A DNA stretch of 64,000 nt, from assembly GCF_900496995.4 (NCBI RefSeq), contig NC_044014.1:23644234-23708233 (forward strand). The letters run 5' to 3'. Below, piece after piece: positions 1-17,659 of the stretch. Each line of letters begins with the position of its first letter. Position 1 is the stretch's first letter. Source of the stretch: Aquila chrysaetos chrysaetos (lineage: Eukaryota; Chordata; Aves; Accipitriformes; Accipitridae). The notes under the pieces were generated by a model. The model ran no database searches and was not told where the DNA came from. It saw only the letters and a list, made by a program, of their open reading frames with translations. The position numbers and the translations under genes are program-made.

Positions 1-3000
1 CTACACAAACAGTCGTATCTGCTTTGAGTACCTCAGTTGCAACAGAGTATTGATCTCCAGTTTTCAGTTGAAGGGATACTCTTCCAATGCTATTGACATG
101 CAACATAACAGTATAGAGATCTTCCATGAGAAAGCAGACTGAAAAAAAGCATACAAAAGTTTTCAAGGAAAAGGAATAAAAAGAGAAGCAAGAAGCGTTC
201 CAGCCTAAAAAAGGCTTCTGCAAAGCTCTGGCTAGCATGCAGTCTCATGACCTTTGGAGAGTTCTGTTACAGGATTCACAGTCACCCAAGGGTAACAAGC
301 ACATCAAAGTGAAGCTTTGCTAACTTGCTGTAGCCAACCATCAGTAACTCTACAATTGTTAACCAACAACTTACATATTTCTGTGACCCTTTGTATACCT
401 GTAAAAAAGTACATGGCTCCCACAGAAATTAGATGTTCCACACACTACCTTTTTCCCCACAGCCCTCGGACTTGCTGTAGATGATGGCATGACTGATCAT
501 TTGACTACCATCTGTCCAAGATCTGCTTTTTAGGGAAACCATCCTGCAAATATAATTAGCTGGCTCTAGGCTACCATTATTCATAATGAATACCCTGTTG
601 TATATTGAAGCTATCACTGATGCTATCCCTTTAAAAAGATTTAGCATACTGAGTCAGAGCCTGGGATCTCTGCTGGGGATGTTGTTTGTTCCCATGTGCT
701 TGTCCTTCTGTGAAGTTATATGCCTGCATTACAAACATCGCCATACAGTGATAGCTGTGGTACCTGAGCAAGTTAGCTTGGGTATGGGAAATAATATAGC
801 TGACTAAGCACAGAAATTAAGTGGCCCCACCGTGAAGGGTGTATTAGTCCAGGGAGGCTCCTGTACTCACATGGCCTTAGGGTTTCTCATACCTAAACTA
901 ATTTGAGTGTGGCTGCATTGCAATGTACTTGCCAGTGTATTTGTTCTAATATATATAACACAAACATATCTACATTTGGTTTTTAATTATTATTTTCTTC
1001 TTGACAGTGATGCTATATTGCCATCAGCTTTCAACACTCAAATATCTTATCTAACAATCCCCAAAACTGTGAAAGTGGGTGAAAGTTTTTGCATATTGAC
1101 AAAATAATATTTGCTTGATACAGTATTCCTATAGCCATAATTTTCTTTTGTTACATTGAGAATTAAAAACATAGTACAAAACGCTAAAAGCTGATATTAT
1201 CACTTACTTTAGGATTACAGTAGCTTGTCTTAAAAAAAAAAAAAGAAACAAAACCCAAAGCCAAACCCAGCAATTATTGCAAGACTTGCAACAAAACAAA
1301 GTGTTTGGCATCACACTTCTGGTGGCAATAGAGTAGCATGGCACCTTACACAAAAGAAAGAGTTCAGGGCTCAGAACAGCCATGGACAGAACTACAGGTG
1401 CTTCAGTCATTTTAATGCCCAGAGGTTGCTACAAACTACATTTAGGATTCCCCTCCTGTCCCCTAAAGGCATAAGTAAGGTCAGCCAAACTGCTGACTAT
1501 TCCTGATTTCTATCTGAACCGCAAACTCTTTAGAGCTATATATCCTTTTGTGCCTGTATAGATCCATCTGAACAGAAATAACAATCCAGGCTGCCACAAA
1601 TCCAGATTCCAGGCTCAAGAAAGCTACTGAAGCTTTAAGGTGCCATGACCCAAATTCTGCTTGCAAGGTGAGTTTCTTGCAAACTCCCTCTAGACTCATA
1701 AATATAGTTCTATTTCCAATAACATGTTTCTATTTAATGTTTTCTGCATTTAAAACCATAATCCTTTGATAACTTTGGGAATATTTGGAAGATACTAAAA
1801 AAAAACCCCCAAAACCTAAAAACCCCAGAAAGCAGTTGGACATCCCTGAAGTTGATTGTTTATATGAATAATCCATAAAACAAATAAAAGGCCAGACTGA
1901 CCACAGTAATAACTCCCAATGCTGATTTGAAGAAATTAAAAGCAGGCCAGGAAGCTTAAATCTAAATGTGTTTTCAATTGATCTTTGTTCCTGACTCTGT
2001 TTAATGGTCAGCTGTTTGAAAAACCCTCTGGGGTTCTACTAGTTGATTTCAAACTGGGAAACTGCAAACAGTACCACAGAGAGCGAGATGCTTTTCTTTT
2101 CAAGAGAGTGAATTTAAACACTGCTGAAAGGTTGTAGACTGCCAGTCTCAGAAATGTCTTACAGAAGAAATACAGAAAAGCTTTTTCACTCACTCTATTT
2201 ATCTACAGTACTCATATATCTCCCAGGACAGAATATCCGAGCTTCTAAGAAACTAAAATAATGGTCTCCATAATTCTCCTGCAAAGCAAGGTGGTGTTAT
2301 TATCCATATCTTACTCTGATACAGAAAGACTCTAGGCTATATTCAGGTGACCAATATTTCATCCATGCTGCTAAGTTTAGTGTTTCCTACAGACCAGGTA
2401 TGTTTAAAGGCCGTATCAGCCAATACAGGACTCAGTGCAGGAGCTGAGGTAAACTTTTACTCGGTTCCACTGGGCACAATGTATGTCTAACCTCTACCAC
2501 TCTGAGAGTGTATGTTTCTAAGTCCAATGCTCTAGACTTTCATTTTGCTGGAGATATGCTGTGCTACCCCCAAAATGAGTCTTTAGCTTCCGTTCTTCTG
2601 TTTTTAATAACTTCTTCAATTCTTAAAACTAAAAATATCTTTTAAAAAGTAAAAAAATACAGAAACAAACAAAGGTCTTCCCCCCCAGATTAGATCCTTG
2701 ATAGAGATAAAACTTTTTTTTTTTTTTTGAGCTATACAGACAAGAGGTATTTGAAGCCATAGGGACAGGCATGCTCAGAATGACATAGAATGCATTAATG
2801 AACTAGAGTACAGTGATTAGAGTGCAGAAGCAAGAATAGAAAAGCAAGCTGCTAGCCCAGCCTCCTCTTCATTCCCAAATAGTCAGAATTCAGCTACCCC
2901 ACTGCTAGCCAGCACTATCATAAGCTGACGCCACCTCAGTTCTTTGTTTCATGCTGTCATCCTGTTTTCACAGGTTAGGGCTGTGTTCAGATGGTTTGCA

Positions 3001-6000
3001 TTAAGCAGGTAAATTAGATGCTTACATCAGAATTCTAGGCTCTGTAGACTCTCCATACATTCAATATTCAGAGTGACAATTGCCTTAAGAGGGCAACTAC
3101 GAGCATCTATATTAGACTTTAGCAAGGTGGCTGAATTGCCTTCTAGAGGTACTTCTCTTACCATTGACCACAGAGAGACTGTACAGAGTCCAGAATCCAA
3201 ACACAGGCAATCACCCAAGACAGAAAATAGACTATAGAAATACTACCCATGCTTCTGTCCCTTGGCCAGAAGTTATTAGAAAAGTATCCCCAAGTAACTT
3301 TTTGGCTACCTCATTTTTTAAACATCAAATGAGATCCAAGAGAAACTAAAACAGAATAGTAAGGCTGCAACATGTACATATTATTTTTTAAAGCCATTCG
3401 GAGACTTCTTACTAGGAAGTCAAAGCAATGTCTTTTTCTGGGTAGGTTTCTCCTACCACTCAAAAATCTTTTCTTTCAGAAATGAGGAGGGGATTTGTTT
3501 CTCATATTTGCTAAACCAGGACAAGACATAAAAATGTAAAAGGTTGTGACTTCCACTGTCTTTAAGATAAGATGTACTTACTGAACCTGACCATTCTGTT
3601 AATGAGCTCTACAGAATATCCCAAGGTGTATACAGATGAAGTGTAAGATATTGGCACATTTAAAAGCAAGGCAATTTATTAATATTTGGTAAGGAAAATG
3701 CCTAACAACAAAAGGATCTGGAAGAGAAGTTTTATAGTATTTTCAGAGAGAGACCAAATCCACTGTAGACTTCAGAGGGCAGAGAATGAAAAAGATTTCT
3801 AGACAGAGCTAGCTAAGGGAAGATGACTAGGCATGGTGACAGATATCTCCCATGAATTTTGCCATTGGCAGAAGGCAGCCTGGCTGGCAGCTATGGAAAC
3901 AAATGACTGGGATGATATTTCAGTGATGGATCAGCTCTTGTTATTTATTCCAATGCAAAAAAAAGAGATGCAAAGGGATGTAATTCAGAATAGTAAGTAG
4001 CAAATCCCAAATGTTTGAGAGAATTAGAACAGAAAATCCCCAGAACATCTAAAAACAACTCTGGAAATTCTGAACTTTTCAGGTCAAATTACACTGGGTG
4101 AAAGAAATTAGCTGTGAAGTTGTAGCTGCAAACAGAAATTTGACTTTTCAGAAGGGGGCTGGAATTCTCACCTGAACAGCCTAATTAATTGTGTTTGTGT
4201 ACTCCCCTATCTACCACAATAACTCAAGTTGAGCAGATGTGTAAAGGCTTGTGATTCAGCTGGAGTACTGGGCAGCTTGGAATCAATTCTCTGTGCAGAC
4301 CAGTCGAACCAACCCTTTGCAGTTCACTCAGCCAATGCTGTATATCATGCTTTCTGGGGCAGAAGGACAAATTGGCAAACAGAATATAGAAGGTGAATTT
4401 ATATGTTGGCTCTTGGGGTATTTCAAATCTACAGACAGATTGGTTAGGACAGCATTTAGCAAAAGCAGCCCTTGCAAATACTATAGTATAGTCCAAGTTT
4501 TCATGATGAACAGGTTTAATATACAATGCAGTCAAATTTTTCTGCTACACCTGAGGTCTCAGCAGTATGAACTCACCTCAGCTAAAGAATTATTTCCATT
4601 TATTATTGGAAAACAGCACAGTTACTGTTGTCCTCCTGCTTAGGCTAGTTGAACACTTCCTCCTTCTCCAAAGTGCACAGTCTCTGGGTCAGGAAATGTG
4701 CTCTTCAGCTTCCTCTCAAAGCTGTTTCCTCAAAGGGTAAGGTCTTTCCTGCCTTTGCTCAGTAGACTGTCTGTGCATGTCCTATATACAAACCTAGCCA
4801 CTACAATATCATTAGTCATATTTTGCAGAAGTGGAAAACTGAGATCGAAATGTTAAATTACTTCCCCAAAGTCAATGGCACAAATAGGAGTAGAATAATA
4901 GTATCTAGTTGTGATCAAAAATGTCAAATTGAAAGAGCTGAAACACTACCCAAAGCATGTCTCTATCATTACTTCAGTTATACGGATGACTTGCCTTAAG
5001 ATAGCCCAAGATGCCAGTAACAGAAACGCAATGAACCCTCAGGTCTCCCAGGCTCCTACACAGAAACTGTCCCCTAGATTTTATTAGTGCTGTTCTTTTT
5101 CAGCTCCCATTTCTGTATGTAAATTATTATCTTCCTACCTTCTCCCTCATTGCCCACTTATTCATCCAACACATCATGATGCAGCTGCCTCATACTGGAA
5201 AAAAAGGGCAGAGCTGTGAAGGGACAGACAACGCTGTTAGACTCTGGTGATGTAAAAATCATACAATCCTTGGAGTTCACAAAATAAGAACATTTTTGCC
5301 ATTCTATCTATCAGCAGGCTTCCCTACACCATCAAATGAAATATGTATTTTCCAGTCTAGTTACTTCACTTCTGCATGCAGATTCCATGTCAAGACACCA
5401 AGGCAAATGTTTGTGCTGAGTGACATAGCTAACAGTGCTAGTCCCAAAGGTCTAGTTCAATGCTTCTTGGGACATATGCAATTTTGGTCTAGGCTCAAAT
5501 GTATGGAAAGTGATGACTTTGACCCATGCTGTAAAGGACACCAAGGAAAGGACATGCTTACTGATAAGAGAAGTAAAGCTGTAAAGTGATTTTATAAGAA
5601 CAAGGGACTGGGAGAAGAGATTATTTTCCCAACAAATAGCACACTGATACATTAGCAGTTACAAGCGTTAGAAATTTTTAATATTTGAAATCTGCCTGCA
5701 CAAGAACTTTCATACTTATCTGCTATCAGTGACATTACACTTCATTTTATTTGGATGTCAGTAGGTATTCAAGGACACAGCATTGCTCTGTTACAAATGC
5801 TTTTAAGTCAAGCACAGTAGCAGCAAGTTACCAGACAAAGGGACACTGTGTTAAAGGCTGCCTGCCAGAGGTTACTTATTCAAGCTGATTACATGGAAAG
5901 CACAGTAGTGCTGCCACACTTCTGCCCCATACTCTCTGGGAAAAAAAAAAGAAAAGCTAGGAGTCATATCTAGGTTTTCTTCAGTTCTGACTGCATGGGG

Positions 6001-6660
6001 TAGGCAGGAAGAATGTAATATAATAATACAAGGTTTGATCCTGCAAGGTAGTGCACCTAACTGCTTTCCTAGGTCAGTATAAGCACATTCTATCTTAGTT
6101 TTAAGTACAAGTAGTATATAAAATACCTCTCACTTGAAAGCTGACTGTGAACATTATTTGAGTCAAAAGTAGAAAATGATCACAATCACAGATCATCAAG
6201 AAGGAGGAATGTCCTGAGAGGCTGGAGAGTTTGTGCTTTCACCAAAGACCCAAACCACCTTTCATTACCATGTATTTCAGTAAAATTTGGGGTTGTACGG
6301 CACATCTTAGGATTGCACTGCCGTAACGTCCATAAGTAAAGCTCTCTGTAACATTCTTACGTGAAAAGGCACAGAAGAATTAAGGTAGAATTAGGGTAAA
6401 ATTAATGAATTCCACCTCATTGATTCCACCTTAATTTTATTAACTGGAGAAAGAAACTGGCAAGTCAAATACATATAATAAATATTGGTGGAAAAAGTAC
6501 CACGCACAAATTCCCACTTAGGCTCCTTCAAACCAGGCAGAGTTAAGTCACTAATTAATTAGCATTACATGATTACAAAGGATGTGGTTTGTATTCATGA
6601 CTATCTTACTGCTTTAGTATCAGAGGAAAATAAAATTGCATCTCTTAGCAATAATCAGTA
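1..6660. other. Intergenic or intronic DNA, no gene recognised
   Basis: This is AT-rich DNA with stop codons in all frames. The longest open frames (about 100-130 codons near 4,220-4,640, overlapping on both strands) look like chance: no recognisable domain, no family resemblance and no paired splice sites. Short homopolymers occur, such as a T run near 2,712-2,728. It may belong to an intron of a gene lying to the left, but I see nothing that shows this. Confidence 0.6.
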
Positions 6661-6719
6661 AACGCAATTAATCCTGAAACTCGTGGAAAGGCAATGATTT
6701 CAGACCACGGGAAAGAGGG

Positions 6720-6960
6720 CTGGCACGAATTCCCCGGTGCGAGGCAGCGCTCGTCCGTGTGCGAGACCGCGTGTGCCTGCCGCCATCTCGCGGGGAGGCG
6801 CCGGCCGCAGCCCCGCGGGGAGCAGCCCAGGCACCGCTACCGAGCCGGGCACCGCTACGGAGCCGGGCACCGCTCGGGTGCACCCCGGCGGCTCTGGCCC
6901 TGGCACCGCTAGCGCCATGAGCTTCTGCCAAGGAGGCCTACGGTGATATCGGAAAGCCCA
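6720..6960. promoter_or_regulatory. Small orphan CpG island, candidate promoter
   Basis: A sharp GC- and CpG-rich patch stands out from AT-rich flanks. It contains GCCGCCATCTCGCGG (6,780-6,794), which resembles a YY1 site (GCCGCCAT) next to a TCTCGCG element; both are common at housekeeping promoters close to the transcription start. Minus-strand reading gives ATGGCGGCA at the YY1-like site, but the open frame that follows runs only about 28 codons and resembles nothing I know. No downstream coding exons were recognised on either strand, so the transcript, if any, is probably non-coding or a 5' exon of an unseen gene. Confidence 0.4.
6831..6880. repeat. 18-bp GC-rich minisatellite (about 2.5 copies)
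   Basis: The unit GCACCGCTACCGAGCCGG occurs nearly perfectly twice and then partially, inside the orphan CpG island. The period is six codons, so any plus-strand frame through it reads a six-residue repeat; I see no sign that it is translated. Confidence 0.8.
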
Positions 6961-8158
6961 GCACCGCAGGATCTCGGTCTGCAAACGCAGGTGGAAATGC
7001 GGAGCCAGGAACTCCCGCATCCATCCCTGGAGGGCCAGCACAAGGAGGTTTTTCACAAAACACCTGGATCAATTACCTTTCTTCTGGCTGGCAAGAGAGG
7101 CCGAACCTTTTATTAGATCAATTGATCTTGCTGGAAAGAAAAGCGGACTGCCTTTCAGGCACGTAAACGCTTATTCCAGGCCTGTCTTCTAGGAGCCACC
7201 ACGAGATCTCCTATCATTCGTGCGCCATAAATCTCACATGTCAAGGAGTTCCATATTTCCTAAACAATCCTATTTCTAGTTATCCAGCTTCTTTTTCTCC
7301 ATGTCCTATATATACCTCATTATTTCATCCTTTTATTTCCTTTCTTGCATTTTTCTTACATTTTCAAAACTAAAACCTAGACAATAGTACACCTCAGGTA
7401 AGATTCTATTTCTCATGTCTTTCTGTCCGTGTATCTGAAGCATTCATGATGATCTGCACAGCATAAGTGATTTCTTGTTAAATGCATAAAATGACAAAAA
7501 TGCCTCATACACAATTGGTCCAAAAAGCAGGAGTCTGCTCTAGTAACATCTGGCAACATCCCTCTTCATGCAAATGTTTGCAATATGCGCACGTAAGCTG
7601 GGGCTTCGCTATTAAATATTTCTGATTTTCCTCAACAACTTTGTGGTATGGCAGGGGTTATGCCCTATAGGCTTTTCCATTATTACTTGAGCAGCCTTAG
7701 TCCCTGCCATGGGTGTTTAAATATCCTGCGGCCAGTACAAAGAACTAGGTAATAGTGCATGTGGGACTACCTTTTTACACACCTTGATTTAATAAAGAAT
7801 TATATTATCTTGACCGGGCCCTGAAAACAGCTGAAACAAACTTTTCCAAAACTAATCTAGCCAAGGGTATATCCTCACAGTATAAATTCCATCAGGGCTT
7901 TTATGAGTTCAGTTACTGTTTTCTATATAGAAATGTGATACAGACCTTCATAATAAAATATACTTTTGCCTTTATATAGAATATTAAGGCTATAGCATTT
8001 TCAGTCAGCTAAACTCATCTGGGAAAATAGGGTGAACACATGATTGTACATACCAGGGGAGAGGCATGGTATGAGACAACAGAAGACTCTTGGAATATCC
8101 TACCAGCATTTGGAGTAAAAGCAGTTACCATTGATCCCAACAGTATGCACTAAATTAC

Positions 8159-8159
<1 letters not shown>

Positions 8160-8195
<36 letters not shown>
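8160..8195. repeat. Poly-A tract of 36 bases
   Basis: An uninterrupted run of 36 A residues. No retrotransposed body is recognisable on its 5' side, so it is either a simple homopolymer or the tail of an element too decayed to identify. Confidence 0.95.
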
Positions 8196-8196
<1 letters not shown>

Positions 8197-8298
8197 CGCA
8201 CCAAACCCACCCTCTCTTCAAGAAAAGTCTGTTCCAAGCTATTACTGATACACTCCCACTGAAGTCTGAGGGGTTACAGTACTACAACAACAGAAGTC

Positions 8299-8340
8299 TG
8301 CCTTTTCGATCAAAATGCCTTTTCGATCAAAATGCCTTTT
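8299..8340. repeat. 17-bp tandem duplication
   Basis: The unit TGCCTTTTCGATCAAAA is present as two exact copies followed by the first eight bases of a third. The exact match suggests recent slippage. The unit contains the palindrome TTTTCGATCAAAA in imperfect form. Confidence 0.95.
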
Positions 8341-11300
8341 ACCATGGCTTTTTAATTTAGTTTACCTTCTCTCTTTTTTGACAGATCTCTCACTGGTCAT
8401 CAGAAGCAATGGAACTGGTACATACAAGAATCGTGAACAGTTAGATAAATAGTTTGGGGACATATTTTGACAAATTAAAATTTTCAGCACTTGTCTGAGA
8501 CAATTAGCTTGTACCAGTTGGGGTTTGCCAGGGTTTGGGGGTATTTTTTTATTTCCACAGCCATCCTTTGTTCAGTACATGTCTCTGTTTTCCCTTCTTC
8601 AATGAGTGTAAAACTCTAACCATAAAAGTATCTGTTGCCCTAAGTATGCCAGCCTGTGTACATTTCTCTCTGTTACTTTTCACTGCAAGTTATTCTGTGA
8701 AATTACTTTAGCTTGGATCTCTATATTTCCACACAGTGACTAAAAAGCACATGGCAGTCCTTAATGTGCTGATTTTGAACACCTAGTAACTTCCATTGGC
8801 ACTCTAACTTTAGAGAAGGTATATTCTTTTCTCAGTGTGGTGGTATGCAATTAACACTCATTATTTTTAGGTAGTATTTGTATTTTCACTCCAAGCATTA
8901 CCTCAGTAGTCCCATGTGTCAGTGTTGTTCCTCTGACAGCTAAGGTAGCCTCATAAAACATTACACAAAAGCAGGGAAGGACTTGAATCCCTCTTGCTGA
9001 AGGGATGAAGCTGAATCAGCTGACACATTAGGCTGGTTATTGGCTGCTGCCAACAACTGTCTTTCATCTACTGGCAATCCCAAATGCATGATTAGTGGAT
9101 GAGTATCTAAGACACCCAATTAAGACTAAATAAGGGAACTATTACTTTTTTAATGGGGGGGGGGGGAACGGAACCCAACCAGAACAAATCAAAACCTGAA
9201 ATCATTGCCCACAACTACATCATATAAAAGTCCTGGATAGAAGGCAGAACATATGGATCCTGAAAAACACAGATGACCAGTAGACAACAAAAGTGCTGGT
9301 AACTCGACTGTGAGAGGGGGTGAAGAGGGAGCTCTGAGAGTGCAATGAAGGCTGGAGACACAGTCTTGACATTCCTGGCAGGGAAATGGACTTCTGTGCT
9401 TTGATCTCAAAATTATTTGGAAAATGAGACCTGATATTAATTTTTTTCTAAATAAGCATTATTATATAAAATAAACCTTAAGTTCAGTGACAGGTTTTTT
9501 CTCTTGGCAGAAATAACTGAAAGACTCTACTAACTTCTTAGAATGCACAATAGAAAATCATTATTATGATAATGGAATAAAAATGTCAGATTCAATCCCA
9601 TGAAACTAACCAGATAAAACTACGTGCTCAAATGAGGAATCAAATTAATTGTAAATATTTTATTTTACCTGTAATGCAATGTAAGAAATATTTTTCCTTA
9701 GAGCAAAAGATGATGTTGCTTCCAGTAATACAAGCAAGATAGCTACTGATAAAGAAATTATACATCATCTGTGAAAATGCAGCTGACATGACAGCAAATG
9801 CAATAATAATGACTCAGTCACACATAAGGACTGTAAAGAGAAATCATACAAGAGCAGAGCTAGGAGGTTAATTATATTCACCACCAAAACCAGATGCAGG
9901 GAAACCACGCAAGGAAAAACGTAAAATCAGAAGGCCCTGAGTTACCATGCTGATACATGGTCATGTGCAAATGTGTCTTCTGTTTCTCCTCTAGGCGGAT
10001 AGATTTTACTGTAATGGGGTAGTATCTAAATATCTTAATCATCTCACTAGATGGACACTAGGTTTTCAACAACAGGCACCATTAATCCATGTAACTGGTA
10101 ACTACCCTCCTCTAAAAGTAAACTGATACTTTGTGAAACTATGTTAATTATGAAGGTCTCTTTTTCAGCAAGGAAAGACAGTTTTGTAGCTTTGACACGT
10201 CTGCTCCGAGCACTATTACATGATTGAATTTCTTATCATTAGATTTATACTATCTTTGTGTTAAGTGGGCTTTGTGTGAGCCAACCACTGATGTTTGACT
10301 TTTGAGATATAGGCTGTCCATCTTTACTCACTACATACACTCTCTGGCATTCTGTCCAGCAGCTTGACATCAACATACTAAAAGAAGGTTATCACAGTTG
10401 TCAGTTTTGAAGCACAACTGTGGTTCCATATTAAGCCAACGAATTTTTAAGGTGGCAACACAAAAGTATAATGGGCAGGTCTTAAAGACCCTTGCTTGCT
10501 TCACCTGAATCTGCAGCTGACTATGTCAAATTAAGCACCAAGGAGTTTGATGCAAACAAGAATGAGATCAAACAGCTGCTGTCTAACAAGAATGCCTCAC
10601 ACATTTGATTTCTCAATGACACATCAAAGCTCCAGGAACAGAAATACTTTAAAGCTTTATGCAATTTGACCCAGGCACACCTAAAGAAATGAAGGCTACA
10701 TGGTGAAAGCCTAAGAATCCAGGTGATCCAGTTTTTACTGGTACACAGGCTAGGAAGTGCTTTTATGAAGGGATAAAATCTGTTCATGTTCCCATGCATT
10801 AGCTCTCCTTTGTAGCTTTGACAGGTGTTCCCCATTTATGTAAAAGCAGCAAATTGCTAGCACATGGGCAGAATGTATTATCTTATTATTGAGCTGCTCC
10901 TTTTATACTCAGCAGCCTGCCTTCAATGACTTGAGTTGAAACTGCTTATCAGCTGATGATGTTCACCCCTCAGCTAACGAAGCAGAAAAAACTCCAAAAG
11001 CCACCAGTCATGATAAAATAATTTATGTTAAAATTACTTTAACTTGTAACCCAGACAGGGGAAAGAGTGTGTCAGGAACGCAAAGTGGATCTATAAAAGA
11101 GTAAAGATGGTTGCACCTGAGGTAGTAACCACCACTGCACTTCTCTCTGCTACGCCTAGGAAACAACTACCCGGAAATGTTCTCAATTATTCAAATAGCC
11201 ACTTGATAGACAAGGTGGTGCCAGAGAACTGATGCAGTGTTTGACTGGCATGGTTTCACTTGACTAAGCATTTTATCAGGAGGTGAGACTTCTGGATCTT

Positions 11301-11899
11301 ACAGTGTTTATGTATGTGCATACACACACACACAAACAGTTTACTTGTGGGAGAGAACAGCTTGAGACCAAAAAACCCCAAACATTTCAATGATACCCAA
11401 GTTCTCCCTTAAAGTATGTCAAACATATTAAAAACTGTGATAAAAGGTTTTGAACTAAGCGACTCAAGAGGTAAATCTGTTACTACGTTGCTACAACTGT
11501 TAAGATAACAGCTGCAAGCATACAGACAAGAAAGGGAAAAGGAAGCTCCAAAAGAATCCAGTCTCCTTACCAGTCACGAAAGGCATACACGCTTCATTTT
11601 ACAACCATACCTGCCCCACCCACACAGGTTTGTTGCTTGGGAGTGAACACACAGGGCACTACAAGCAACAGGCAAATTATATCCAAGAAGTCAATTTGTT
11701 GGGTAACCATTAAACCTTGGATAGAGGTAACCAGCATTTGCTCTCTAAGTGATACTTGGCAACCACTTACTCTTCTGTGCCTCATTGGCAACAAAGACCT
11801 GGAAAACAGGACTGACAGCACTTCCCTGCCTCACGGGTCCAACCCCCTAAGGGCTGCGCAGCCCTCACGCAGCACTACCGGATAACCTCCTTCACTGCG

Positions 11900-12695
11900 G
11901 TTGCAGCTCGGCGCCGTGCCTGCAGGCTCCTGTGCTTACCACACCACCAGGAAGCTGTGGGGCAGCAGGAGAAGGGCCGCTGCCTCTACCCTCACTGCAA
12001 GCGGGCCGAGGCGGCCCCAGCGGCCCTGCTGCTGTGACCAGGACCGCACTGCCGCCGCCCAAACGCCTCAGCGGCCACCCACAGCTGAAGCGCGACCGGG
12101 AACGTGCCAGAGAAACACGGCCGGCTGAGGCAGCCCAGGGTTACTGCAGCACCCTGGGGCCGCTGAGGCGGTGGGGCTTGGAAGGCCACGGGGAGACACC
12201 CGTGACACCCGGCCCTGCTCAGCCTACCTCCAGCAGGGCCTTCAGCCCCGGGCACCGCCAGGGCTCCCCGCGGCCGGACCGGCCGGGCGAGTGCTCGGCG
12301 CTGTACGGACAGGCATAAACCCTGCCTTCTCCTCACAACCAGCGAGGAGAGTTACAGCGCCACAGCCAATAAATGAGCCCTCCCGTCCTGACAGACAGAA
12401 GGTAAGGGCGATGTCAGCCAATGAGAGAGCAGATAGGCACGGAGGCGAGGGATGCGAGAACCCAATTGAAAAACTTTCCGGCCCCAAGAGGGTGCGAAAA
12501 AGATTGTGCTTCAGTCACAGCCGGTGTGCTCTTCCTCCAACCAGAGCGTTTTCCCTTCTCGCTCTCCCCAGATTGGTTAATAAATGGCAGGAGGGCACAT
12601 CCCTTTCCCCAATAGGAAGGTTGCACTGCCTGACGGGCATTCCGTTCAGCCAATTATTGCCGGCGAGGGCCCCCCCCCGCCCCTTCTCTTGCAAA
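11900..12695 (+). promoter_or_regulatory. EIF3F: EIF3F CpG-island promoter with six CCAAT boxes
   Basis: A GC-rich, CpG-rich block runs from about 11,900 through EIF3F exons 1 and 2. CCAAT pentamers occur at 12,366-12,370, 12,418-12,422, 12,462-12,466, 12,609-12,613 and 12,650-12,654, with one reversed (ATTGG) at 12,572-12,576. Three share the form CAGCCAAT. Such clusters bind the trimeric factor NF-Y at housekeeping promoters (established for the motif). No TATA box is placed suitably upstream of the ATG. The promoter assignment follows from position and motif density; occupancy is inferred. Confidence 0.8.

Positions 12696-12703
<8 letters not shown>
12680..12703 (+). promoter_or_regulatory. 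EIF3F: EIF3F 5'TOP-like tract and YY1-like start element
   Basis: A pyrimidine run, CCCCTTCTCTT (12,680-12,690), ends five bases before the ATG. The ATG sits inside CAAAATGGCGGC (12,692-12,703), the classic YY1 consensus. Mammalian eIF3f mRNA belongs to the 5'TOP class whose translation follows mTOR-LARP1 signalling. A transcription start within this run would give a 5'UTR of only about 5-16 bases. The exact start site is inferred. Confidence 0.6.
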
Positions 12704-17342
<4,639 letters not shown>

Positions 17343-17599
17343 AGAAACTTCTGCCACTGTACACTTCAAAGAGCCTGAAGAATGAGCAGATACACTTTTC
17401 TATGGTGGTGTTACAAATTTCCTTGGACCGTAATTTAATTACCTAGGTGACTTGGTTTACATCTTTATTTCCATTGCCCTGAAAAATCCCTAACATGATT
17501 TAGGGATGAATGGGAATGGCTGCAGTTTAGTTGAGCCCAATATTTTAAAACGGAATACATTAATCTTTTGTCTCCAGCGTTTATCTACTTGTATAACAA

Positions 17600-17635
17600 A
17601 ATAAAGCTTTATTGTAAGAATGTATTTGAAATAAA
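17600..17635 (+). terminator. EIF3F: EIF3F polyadenylation signals
   Basis: AATAAA occurs at 17,600-17,605 and again at 17,630-17,635, about 260-290 bases after the stop, with TG-containing sequence just downstream. The EIF3F transcript should therefore end near 17,620-17,660. Confidence 0.8.
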
Positions 17636-17659
17636 AGTTCCATTGCTATGGCAAGAGTG

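Larger units (their letters stand above)
7060..11880. other. Intergenic DNA, no gene recognised
   Basis: AT-rich sequence without recognisable coding exons. It contains simple sequence listed separately (poly-A at 8,160, a 17-bp tandem repeat at 8,299, a 12-G run at 9,155-9,166 and a short CA repeat at 11,322-11,334). A minus-strand exon-like segment at 11,611-11,658 has a pyrimidine-rich acceptor and a GTATGG donor, about 240 bp beyond the EIF3F CpG island; it could be part of a divergent non-coding transcript, or chance. Confidence 0.55.

Noticed and set aside
4224..4643. Overlapping 103- and 130-codon open frames
   Set aside because: No recognisable domain, no splice or promoter context, and they mirror each other on opposite strands.
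12171..12695. Open frame of 175 codons in phase upstream of the EIF3F ATG
   Set aside because: It is GC-rich promoter sequence with CCAAT boxes, has no family resemblance, and the known N-terminus starts at MAATAP.
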